DNA from: Acidobacteriota bacterium
GTDB taxonomy: Bacteria; Acidobacteriota; Terriglobia; Bryobacterales; Bryobacteraceae
Reading direction: 5' to 3'
Assembly: GCA_947505565.1 (NCBI GenBank)
Contig: CANNLB010000225.1
Coordinates: forward strand, 1-5,722
DNA: 5,722 bases
Shown: piece by piece, positions 1 through 5,722 of the stretch
Layout of the letters: every line of letters begins with the position of its first letter
How positions within the stretch are numbered: the first letter of the stretch is position 1
The notes under the pieces: model-generated
What the model was told of the DNA's origin: nothing
Database searches by the model: none
The model's input: the letters and a program-made list of their open reading frames with translations, nothing else
Position numbers and translations under genes: made by a program

Positions 1-394
1 TTCAGGTCGATCTCATAGTCGTGCCGCGCGCCCAGCCGGTCCCGCGACGATTGCCGATTCTGACTCATCATGATCACCGGCGCCTGAATCGCCGCCACGC
101 AGCTTAAAACCAAGTTCAACAGAATGAACGGATACACATCAAACGGCACCGCCTCGGTCACCCTGATGCCAATCTAAAGCCCCATCGAACCCCAAAAAAT
201 CTCCAAAACTTCCAACTTCCTCCGAACGAAGCAACGTGATCCGCCACCCGTTCCCCAAGCATAAGTTGTCCGGTATACCCCGATCCACGTCCCGCGCAAT
301 CGTGTTCTGACTCAGCAGCGCCGGCACCACCGCCCGCTCCCGGTTGTCCCGCTCTTGAATTTGCGCAATTAACTTGTTCGTTTCCGTACCCCAT
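1..394 (-). pseudogene. DUF1003-family membrane protein gene, frameshifted and 3'-truncated by window edge
   Basis: Reading right to left, three frames carry successive pieces of one DUF1003-like protein. The first (about 390-280) gives KLIAQIQERDNRERAVVPAL. The second (about 283-190) gives LGERVADHVASFGGSWKF. The third (173-1) gives VPFDVYPFILLNLVLS, then IQAPVIMMSQNRQ and a charged tail ending HDYEIDLK. FGGSW, the PFILLN helix and MMSQNRQ are family hallmarks; function is unknown and the protein is predicted to be in the membrane. Single-base edits rejoin the frames: one G fewer at 389-392 (giving ATG GGT ACG), one more at 278-281, one more at 190-193. After that an amber TAG remains at 174-176, where relatives usually have Trp (xWIxxN). 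A GGAGG at 398-402 lies only 3 nt before the ATG at 392-394. The C-terminus lies beyond position 1. Family call is good; whether it is truly dead or misread is open. Confidence 0.8.
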
Positions 395-422
395 CTTCCT
401 CCAGACCAGATAACCTAGGGGG

Positions 423-2312
423 GTGTCCGCTCATTCCCCCTCTAAAGTCGGCCTCGCCGCGCTCTCTCTCGGAACCCTCGGCGTAGTCTTCGGCGACATT
501 GGCACCAGCCCCCTCTACACCCTCAAAGAGTGTCTCCACTCCGCCGGCGGAACCCATCCCACCCAGTCCGACCTCTACGGCGTCCTCTCCCTCATCTTCT
601 GGGCCCTCGTCCTGGTCGTCAGCGTCAAATATCTCGCCTTCATCATGAAGGCTGATAACAAAGGCGAAGGCGGCATCTTTGCCCTTCTCGCCCTCGTTCC
701 GGAAAACCTCCGCACCGCCAAGCCCGGCCGCGTCACCGTCGTCGCTCTCATCGCCATCATGGGTGCCGCATTGCTCTACGGCGACGGCGTCATCACTCCC
801 GCCATCTCCGTCCTCAGTGCCACCGAAGGCCTCGCCATCGCCTTCCCGGAAGCCGCCTCCCTCGTCGTCCCCCTCAGCTGCGCCATCCTCGTCGCCCTCT
901 TCGCCATTCAAAGCCAAGGCACCGGCGCCGTCGGCAAGCTTTTCGGACCCATCATGGTCCTCTGGTTCGTCACGATTGGCGCCCTCGGGACCTATCACCT
1001 CTCCTTCAATCCCGAAATTCTCTGGGCCCTCTCTCCTCATTACGCTTGGAACTACTTCGCCCATCATGGCTGGCCCGGCCTCCACATTCTCGCCTCCGTC
1101 GTCCTCGCCGTCACCGGAGGCGAGGCGCTCTACGCCGACATGGGCCACTTCGGAATAAAGCCCATCCGTCTCGCCTGGCTCGCTCTGGTCCTACCCGCTC
1201 TCGTACTCTGTTACTTCGGCCAGGGTGCCCATGTCCTCCGCGATCCGCGTGCCATGGCCAACCCCTTCTTCTCCCTCGTCCCCGCCGGCCCCGCCACGCT
1301 CGCCCTAGTCATCCTTTCCAGCCTCGCCGCCATCATCGCCTCCCAGGCCCTCATCTCCGGAGCCTTCTCCCTCACCCGCTCGGCCATGCAACTCGGCTTC
1401 TTCCCCCGCGTTCGCGTCCTCCACACCGCCCACGATGTCGAAGGCCAAATCTATATCCCCATCATCAACTTCTTCCTTGGACTCGGCTCCGTGCTGCTCG
1501 TCCTGTTCTTCCGCGAATCCCCCCGTCTCGCCGCCGCCTATGGCATCGCCGTCGCTGGCACCATGCTGCTTACCTCCATCCTCTTCTTCCTCGTCGTCCG
1601 CCGCACCTGGGCTTGGCCCACCGGCCGAGCCGTCGCTGTCCTCGGCCTCTTCCTTTCCTTCGATATCCCCTTCCTCGCCGCTAACCTCGGTAAGTTCATG
1701 GACGGTGGCTATATTCCCGTTCTCCTCGGTGCCGCCGTCCTCACCATCATGGTCATCTGGAACCGCGGGCGCACGCTTCTCTGGTTTCGCAATACCCGCC
1801 GCTTTCGCTCCGCCCAAGCCGCCCAAGCCTGTGTCGATTCCAACCTCGCCGCCCGCGTCCCTGGCACCGCTGTCTTCCTCTCCTCCAGCCAGGACGTCCT
1901 CCCCCTCCCCCTCATTCGCCACGTCGAACGCAGCCACTCCCTACACGAAACCGTGATCCTCCTCACCATCCGCACCGTCGGCCAACCCACCGTCGCCCCA
2001 GCCGACCGCTACTCTACCCTCAAATTGGACCGCGGCTTCTACCGCGTCATCATCTCGTTCGGCTTCATGGAAGATCCCAACGTCATGCCCATTCTTCGCG
2101 CCGCCGTCGCCGAAGCTGACATCCCGTTCCCGGACGCCAATGTCACCTACTACCTCGGCCGCGACAACCTCATCGCCTCTTCCAAAGGCCACATGGGTGC
2201 CGTCGCCGAATCCATCTTCTCCTTCCTCCAGAAGAACGCCGTCGCCGCCGACCGCTTCTTCGGCCTTCCCCCCCGCCAAGTCGTCGAACTCGGCACCCAA
2301 CTCGATCTCTAA
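423..2312 (+). CDS. kup: Kup-family potassium uptake transporter, complete
   Basis: A 629-residue potassium transporter of the KUP/HAK/KT family, thought to import K+ with protons across the inner membrane; E. coli Kup is 622 residues. The signature GDIGTSPLYT lies at residues 24-33, KADNKGEGG at 76-84, YGDGVITPAISVLSATEG at 119-136, GTGAVGKLFGPIM at 166-178 and GGEALYADMGHFG at 232-244. About 12 hydrophobic segments fill the first ~450 residues. The remainder is a soluble cytoplasmic domain containing RVPGTAVFLS and ending ELGTQLDL, matching the E. coli C-terminus ELGTQVEI. GTG at 423 is the only usable start: an in-frame TAA lies at 411-413 and no ATG, GTG or TTG precedes the signature. The G-rich run before it nearly touches the start, so ribosome binding looks weak. 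It diverges from the DUF1003 remnant and converges on the amidohydrolase, so it is probably transcribed alone. Its codons end mostly in C, unlike the G-ending codons of the minus-strand genes. Confidence 0.97.
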   Translation: MSAHSPSKVGLAALSLGTLGVVFGDIGTSPLYTLKECLHSAGGTHPTQSDLYGVLSLIFWALVLVVSVKYLAFIMKADNKGEGGIFALLALVPENLRTAKPGRVTVVALIAIMGAALLYGDGVITPAISVLSATEGLAIAFPEAASLVVPLSCAILVALFAIQSQGTGAVGKLFGPIMVLWFVTIGALGTYHLSFNPEILWALSPHYAWNYFAHHGWPGLHILASVVLAVTGGEALYADMGHFGIKPIRLAWLALVLPALVLCYFGQGAHVLRDPRAMANPFFSLVPAGPATLALVILSSLAAIIASQALISGAFSLTRSAMQLGFFPRVRVLHTAHDVEGQIYIPIINFFLGLGSVLLVLFFRESPRLAAAYGIAVAGTMLLTSILFFLVVRRTWAWPTGRAVAVLGLFLSFDIPFLAANLGKFMDGGYIPVLLGAAVLTIMVIWNRGRTLLWFRNTRRFRSAQAAQACVDSNLAARVPGTAVFLSSSQDVLPLPLIRHVERSHSLHETVILLTIRTVGQPTVAPADRYSTLKLDRGFYRVIISFGFMEDPNVMPILRAAVAEADIPFPDANVTYYLGRDNLIASSKGHMGAVAESIFSFLQKNAVAADRFFGLPPRQVVELGTQLDL

Positions 2313-3211
2313 CCGTTCAACCCGGCTAGGTTATCCCCGAAGATCGCCGCCGCATCAGCCTTCGAGATCCCGATCCGATCCAACACTGCGCTCTGCTCCG
2401 CAAATACGCTCTGCACCCAGCCCCGCGGAAAAAAAGACGAGTCCGTTCCGAACAGCAACCGCTTCGTCCCCGCCACTTCCAGCGACCGTCGAAATACCTT
2501 TTCCAGGTCCAGATCCCGCTCGTCGTACTTCGTCCAGTTATTCGAACTCGATGTGTCCAGGTATACATTCGGGCAATGGTCCACCACCATCAACGCTTCC
2601 CGGAAAAAGCCCGCGCCAAAGTGCGGAATCACAAATCGAAGGCCCAAATAACGGGACGCAATCCCGTGCACATCGATCGGATTCGAAAATCGCATGTCGA
2701 ACAAGGAAGGCAGTCCCAGCTTCTTGCGAACCCCGACGCTAAGCACCCCGCAATGAACAAACACGTTCGTCCCCGGCCGAGCCGCCAGCAGCTCCCAAAA
2801 CGCCGCCAACCGCTCATCCGCCACCGAATACCGATGCATCGCCGGAAACAAACACACCGTCCGCAACCCTAAGTCCAGTGCTTTCGCCGTCCGCTCCAAC
2901 GTGTCCGCCGCCAGCGGATTCACTAGGAAATACCCATAGAATTTCCCGGGCCGATGCCGCAGCGCCCGCGCCACCGATTCCTCGTCACCCGGCATGCTGG
3001 CGATCAAAGCGGCCGTATCCACCCCGTGCCGATCCATCTCCCCCACCCAACGCTCTGCCAGTTCCTCCGGTTCTTCCGGTGGCGCTTCCCAACCTAATTT
3101 CGCAGTCGCCGCCGTCGGCTCCGCTCCCGTCAACAGCGCGAAAAATCGATGCGAAAAAAAGTGAACATGCGCGTCGCGCACCGCTAATTTGCCCCACGAA
3201 GTCTCAATCAT
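2309..3211 (-). CDS. Amidohydrolase-2 family metal-dependent hydrolase/decarboxylase
   Basis: A 300-residue TIM-barrel protein of the amidohydrolase-2 type (PF04909-like), the group that includes ACMSD-type decarboxylases and various hydrolases. Visible active-site candidates: DAHVH (H15, H17), a pair of metal ligands after strand 1; FVHCG with H153; VIPHFGAGF with H197; and LLFGTDSSFF with D257. This is the usual HxH...H...H...D pattern, in which the last His is often the acid/base. The end (IFGDNLAGLNG) matches the family's closing IxGxNAxxLL. There is no signal peptide or membrane segment, so it is cytosolic. The start ATG lies inside the regulator gene's end (8 bp overlap, ATCATGATTGA), with GGAGGGG 10 nt upstream; it is the last gene of the cluster. 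Its TAG stop overlaps the kup TAA by 4 bp counted gene to gene. The substrate cannot be read from the sequence, and hydrolase versus decarboxylase is undecided. Confidence 0.87.
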   Translation of the reverse strand: MIETSWGKLAVRDAHVHFFSHRFFALLTGAEPTAATAKLGWEAPPEEPEELAERWVGEMDRHGVDTAALIASMPGDEESVARALRHRPGKFYGYFLVNPLAADTLERTAKALDLGLRTVCLFPAMHRYSVADERLAAFWELLAARPGTNVFVHCGVLSVGVRKKLGLPSLFDMRFSNPIDVHGIASRYLGLRFVIPHFGAGFFREALMVVDHCPNVYLDTSSSNNWTKYDERDLDLEKVFRRSLEVAGTKRLLFGTDSSFFPRGWVQSVFAEQSAVLDRIGISKADAAAIFGDNLAGLNG

Positions 3212-3887
3212 GATTTTGATTCCCCTCCGATCCGCTGAACTGCGTGATCCCCGCCGATAGCGCCAACTGCGTCAAACTCGCGACGTTACTCACGTTCAAT
3301 TTCTTCATCATCGTCTTTCGATAGCTGCGGACAGTCTGCACTCCAAGGTTCAGCATCACCGCAATGTCTTTGCTCGTCTTTCCCTCGGCCACCATCCGAA
3401 GAACCTGCAACTCGCGCGGCGACAAACCCTCCAGCAAGGCCGGCAATGGCTTCGATTCCAAATCGCCCCGCTGAATTCGGCTCAACAGCCGATCCGAAAC
3501 CTGCGGGCTCAAATACGAACCACCCTTGCCCACCGTCCGCAACGCGTCCACCAAGTCGCTATCCGATGCCTTCTTCAATACAAACGCCCGTGCCCCGCTA
3601 CGGATCGCGCTGACCACCGAATGCTCATCGTCGTACATCGACAATATAACTACCCGAATATCCGGGCAGTATCGCAAAATTTCGGTCGTCGCTTCAATCC
3701 CGTTCAAACCCTGCAGACCAATGTCCATCAGCACAATATCCGGCCGCAACTGCTTGGCCATCTGCACAGCGTCCGTTCCGTTGTCGGTCTCTCCCGCCAC
3801 CGTAAAATCAGAAGTTTGGCGCAAAATCGCCTTGATTCCGTCGCGCATGATTTTATGGTCATCGACCAGGAGTAGGCTAAACGCCAT
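3204..3887 (-). CDS. NarL/FixJ-family response regulator (REC + LuxR-type HTH)
   Basis: A 227-residue DNA-binding response regulator. The receiver domain spans about residues 3-118, with acidic pocket D9/D10, phosphoacceptor D55 (in VLMDIGLQGLNG), switch residue S83 and conserved K105 (FVLKKA). A linker leads to a LuxR/GerE helix-turn-helix at about 155-199 (LSPRELQVLRMVAEGKTSKD, then VQTVRSYRKTMMKKLNV). All phosphorylation residues are present, so it should be activated by a kinase, almost certainly the one encoded just upstream. Its ATG lies 11 bp inside the kinase gene and has no clear Shine-Dalgarno (CTAACTCTCC precedes it), which points to translational coupling. Its 3' end overlaps the amidohydrolase start by 8 bp. 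Target promoters are unknown and I saw no obvious operator in the window. Confidence 0.96.
   Translation of the reverse strand: MAFSLLLVDDHKIMRDGIKAILRQTSDFTVAGETDNGTDAVQMAKQLRPDIVLMDIGLQGLNGIEATTEILRYCPDIRVVILSMYDDEHSVVSAIRSGARAFVLKKASDSDLVDALRTVGKGGSYLSPQVSDRLLSRIQRGDLESKPLPALLEGLSPRELQVLRMVAEGKTSKDIAVMLNLGVQTVRSYRKTMMKKLNVSNVASLTQLALSAGITQFSGSEGNQNHD
3222..3228 (-). promoter_or_regulatory. Ribosome binding site of the amidohydrolase
   Basis: GGAGGGG on the minus strand, 10 nt before the ATG at 3209-3211 and inside the 3' end of the response regulator gene. It supports starting the amidohydrolase at the overlapping ATG. Confidence 0.65.
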
Positions 3888-4503
3888 GGAGAGTTAGTTT
3901 CACGATTGTACCTTGCCCTGCTGTACTCAGGATCGACATTCCCATCTTAGCGCTCTTGGCCAAATACCGACACTGCAACAGACCCAGCCCATTCAGCTTC
4001 TCCTCCAGATCAAAGCCCCGGCCGTCGTCTCGAACCTCGACGACTCCCGCCTGCATGCGGACCTCAATTCGCTGCGCCATCGCATGCTTCAGCGCGTTCT
4101 CCAGCAACGCTTCCACGATCCGGTACGCCGCATGCGCCGGTTCATTCGGCCATCGCTCCCCCGGTGTAACCAATAACCGGATCGTCACCCCCACCGCCTT
4201 GTCCCGTGCCCGACCCACTAGCTGCTCCAGCGCAAAACCTAATCCCGCCCTTTCCACAACATTCGCATTCAGAGCCTGACTCGCCGCCCGAATTCCACTA
4301 ATCACATACTCCAGCAGCTTCTGAATTTCGACGACCTGACCACTCTGTTCCGCCGTCAGGTCGCCTCGCAAAACATCCAGGTGCAAACCAATCGCGCTCA
4401 ACACCTGCCCCGCATCATCATGAAGCATCCGAGCCACTTTCGCTTGTTCGGCCTCGCGCTCGGCGAGCAACCCTAACATCCGTTCTAGGACTGGACGCTC
4501 CAA
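3877..4503 (-). CDS. Small soluble sensor-less histidine kinase (NarX/UhpB-like core)
   Basis: About 208 residues from the TTG at 4501-4503. A charged helical N-terminus (AEREAEQAKVARMLHDDAGQ) carries phosphoacceptor H28 in a HisKA_3-like dimerisation helix. An HATPase domain follows: N-box ENALKHA (135-141), G1 box DDGRGFD (159-165), G2 box NGLGLLQ (171-177) and a closing GQGT. No membrane helix, PAS, GAF or other input domain is present, so the protein is little more than a catalytic core, and any signal must come from a partner or the cytoplasm. The frame stays open upstream to 4722, but that is inside the transketolase gene, so a start there is unlikely. TTG at 4503 sits 2 nt after the transketolase stop with GGAAG 8 nt upstream. 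ATG at 4477-4479 (200 residues) is the alternative, with a poorer ribosome site. It overlaps the regulator gene by 11 bp and is its likely phosphodonor. Confidence 0.9.
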   Translation of the reverse strand: MERPVLERMLGLLAEREAEQAKVARMLHDDAGQVLSAIGLHLDVLRGDLTAEQSGQVVEIQKLLEYVISGIRAASQALNANVVERAGLGFALEQLVGRARDKAVGVTIRLLVTPGERWPNEPAHAAYRIVEALLENALKHAMAQRIEVRMQAGVVEVRDDGRGFDLEEKLNGLGLLQCRYLAKSAKMGMSILSTAGQGTIVKLTLHGV

Positions 4504-4505
4504 CG

Positions 4506-5465
4506 TTACTTCTTCCGCCCAAACGCCCGACGTGCCGTCACGGCCACATCGGCACCCGTCATCTTGTACTTCACAAGCACCTCCTCCGGCAATCCGCTCT
4601 CGGCGTACGTGTCGTTCACTCCATGGAACTCCATTACGCACGGCGACGTCTCCGTCACCACTTGCGCCACCCGAACGCCCAGCCCCGAATCCACCAAGTG
4701 CTCCTCCGCCACGACAATGCAACCCGTCTCGGCCGCCGCTTTGGCGATCAGTTCGCGGTCCAATGGCTTCACCGTATGCAGGTCGATCACCCGCACCGAA
4801 AGCCCTTCCGCCTCCAGAATCTCAGCCGCCCTTAAACACTCGGCCACCATCAGCCCCGTGCTGATTAGCGTTAAGTCGGTGCCGTCGGTCAACTGAATGC
4901 CCTTGCCAATCACGAACTTCTGCTCCGGCCCGTAAATCACCGGGACCTTCACGCGCCCCGCCCGAATGAACACCGCCCCCGGGTGATAAGCCGCCTGCTT
5001 CACCAGCGCAAACATCGACGGCTCATCCGCCGGGCTGATCACCGTAAAGCCTGCCAACGAACACGCCAGCGAAAGGTCTTCCACCGACATCTGCGACGGA
5101 CCATCTTCGCCAATCGAAATACCCGAATGCGTCCCCACAACCTTCAGCGGAATCCCGCTGTAGGCCACGTTCACCCGTAGTTGCTCAAAACCCTTATTCA
5201 ATACAAAAGCCGAAAATGAAGCCACAAACGCAATCTTGCCGGACGAAGCCAGCCCCGCGCCTATCGACACCATATTCGCTTCCGCAATCCCGCAGGAAAA
5301 AAACCGTTCCGGAAACTCCTTCCCAAACAAATGCGTGAAAGTCGACTTTGAAAGATCCGCGTCGCAGACTACGACGTTGTCGTTTTCTTTGCCGAGTTCC
5401 ACCAGCGCCTTGCCAAACGCCTCGCGCGTCGCCGCGCCCAATTTCAATTCGTACTTGGCAGCCAT
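4506..5465 (-). CDS. Transketolase C-terminal subunit (split transketolase)
   Basis: A 319-residue protein matching the second half of transketolase: pyrimidine-binding domain (about 8-175) and C-terminal domain (about 190-310). Full-length transketolases are around 660 residues, so this is the beta-like half of a two-gene enzyme that transfers two-carbon ketol units in the non-oxidative pentose phosphate pathway. GIAEANM holds E62, the glutamate that activates the thiamine diphosphate aminopyrimidine (yeast E418). THSGISIGEDGPSQM (112-126) holds H113 and D121, matching yeast H469 and D477. The His of the usual GEDGPTHQ is Gln here (Q125, yeast H481 position). The start ATG shares one base with the preceding subunit's stop (TAATG) and has AGGAG 8 nt upstream. 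The kinase gene follows 2 nt after its stop. It could instead serve a related ketol transfer on another sugar phosphate; the substrate is not proven by sequence. Confidence 0.95.
   Translation of the reverse strand: MAAKYELKLGAATREAFGKALVELGKENDNVVVCDADLSKSTFTHLFGKEFPERFFSCGIAEANMVSIGAGLASSGKIAFVASFSAFVLNKGFEQLRVNVAYSGIPLKVVGTHSGISIGEDGPSQMSVEDLSLACSLAGFTVISPADEPSMFALVKQAAYHPGAVFIRAGRVKVPVIYGPEQKFVIGKGIQLTDGTDLTLISTGLMVAECLRAAEILEAEGLSVRVIDLHTVKPLDRELIAKAAAETGCIVVAEEHLVDSGLGVRVAQVVTETSPCVMEFHGVNDTYAESGLPEEVLVKYKMTGADVAVTARRAFGRKK
4512..4516 (-). promoter_or_regulatory. Probable ribosome binding site favouring the TTG start of the histidine kinase
   Basis: GGAAG on the minus strand lies 8 nt before TTG at 4501-4503, within the last codons of the transketolase gene. 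It is the main reason to prefer TTG over the ATG at 4477-4479, which has no comparable site at normal spacing. Confidence 0.5.
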
Positions 5466-5722
5466 TAGCCGATCTCCTGCAGGGCCAGTTCAACTTCTTC
5501 TTTCGTCGGGGCCACACCGTGATACTTGGGATTGTTCTCCATGAAGCTTACGCCCTTGCCCTTCACCGTATGCGCAATTAAAATCGACGGCTTGCCCTTC
5601 GTCGCTTCCGCCTCGGCAAAAGCCGCCTGCAGCGCCACAAAGTCATGTCCATCCACTTCGATCACATGCCAGCCAAACGCCGCCCACTTATCGGCCAGCG
5701 GCTCAATGTCCATAATGTCTTT
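5465..5722 (-). CDS. Transketolase N-terminal subunit, C-terminal end only
   Basis: The last ~85 residues of a protein whose start lies beyond the right edge; the frame stays open to 5722 (KDI precedes MDIEPLADKW). AFGWHVIEVDGHD, then KPSILIAHTVKGKGVSFMEN and NPKYHGVAP are characteristic of the thiamine-diphosphate-binding N-terminal domain of transketolase, here ending in EEVELALQEIG and a TAA stop. That stop, rather than continuation into the next domain, shows that the enzyme is split into two polypeptides. The TAA overlaps the next gene's ATG by one base, so the two subunits should be made together in near-equal amounts. The ATG at 5711-5713 is internal, not the true start. The diphosphate-binding GDG motif would lie upstream, outside the window. 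Confidence 0.94.
   Translation of the reverse strand, partial: KDIMDIEPLADKWAAFGWHVIEVDGHDFVALQAAFAEAEATKGKPSILIAHTVKGKGVSFMENNPKYHGVAPTKEEVELALQEIG
5474..5478 (-). promoter_or_regulatory. Ribosome binding site of the transketolase C-terminal subunit
   Basis: AGGAG on the minus strand, 8 nt before the ATG at 5463-5465 and inside the end of the upstream subunit gene. Ideal spacing supports both this start and the one-base TAATG coupling of the two subunits. Confidence 0.8.

Noticed and set aside
361..414. Possible sigma70-type promoter for kup (TTGCGC at 361-366, GATAAC at 409-414)
   Set aside because: No pair of boxes has both a good match and 16-18 bp spacing, so it is not reported as a feature.
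679..1684. Ser/Pro-rich and Arg/Pro-rich open frames within kup on the same strand (679-1158 and 1046-1684)
   Set aside because: These are compositional shadows of the C-rich kup sequence, with no recognisable protein.
369..1937. Long open frames antisense to kup (369-1148 and 1305-1937, minus) rich in Gly, Glu and Asp
   Set aside because: They are low-complexity mirror images of kup's C-ending codons, with no domain or plausible start context; the sense frame is a full Kup protein.
2429..2435. Run of seven A's as a possible terminator T-run for the minus strand
   Set aside because: It lies inside the amidohydrolase coding sequence, about 120 bases before its stop, with no stable GC-rich hairpin in front.
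4504..4722. N-terminal extension of the histidine kinase to an upstream ATG at 4722
   Set aside because: The added 73 residues are read out of frame from the conserved transketolase gene, are Gly/Arg-rich, and resemble no kinase domain.

Overview
The window looks like a piece of a G+C-rich bacterial chromosome. Acidobacteriota, perhaps near Solibacter/Bryobacter, would fit: a split transketolase with a GEDGPSQM-type motif and a tightly packed operon. That is an impression from protein style, not a demonstrated placement.

Layout: (1) Positions 1-394, minus strand, hold the 5' part of a DUF1003-family membrane-protein gene running off the left edge. As written it is broken: three frame changes, each at a run of four G's, plus one in-frame TAG. 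It is therefore called a pseudogene, or possibly a badly sequenced gene. (2) Positions 423-2312, plus strand, encode a full-length Kup potassium transporter starting at GTG, divergent from the pseudogene with only 28 bp between the starts. (3) Positions 2309-5722, minus strand, are one compact gene cluster. In transcription order it holds the end of a transketolase N-terminal subunit (entering from the right edge), a complete transketolase C-terminal subunit, a small soluble histidine kinase without a sensor domain, a NarL/FixJ-type response regulator, and a metal-dependent amidohydrolase (amidohydrolase-2/ACMSD-like).

The minus-strand genes overlap or nearly abut: 1 bp overlap, 2 nt gap (if the TTG start is right), 11 bp overlap, 8 bp overlap. 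They are very probably co-transcribed and translationally coupled from a promoter outside the window. The last gene ends tail-to-tail with kup, with a 4 bp overlap and no visible terminator.

Functionally, the two transketolase halves should form one thiamine-diphosphate enzyme of the non-oxidative pentose phosphate pathway (or a related ketol-transfer). The kinase and regulator form a cognate two-component pair with unknown signal and targets. The amidohydrolase substrate is unknown. kup is probably an independent unit. The plus strand is C-rich and G-poor in both gene orientations, so the skew looks replicational rather than coding, with kup the gene against the grain. There is no gene-free stretch longer than 300 bases, and I saw no tRNA, rRNA, CRISPR, insertion sequence or convincing intrinsic terminator.
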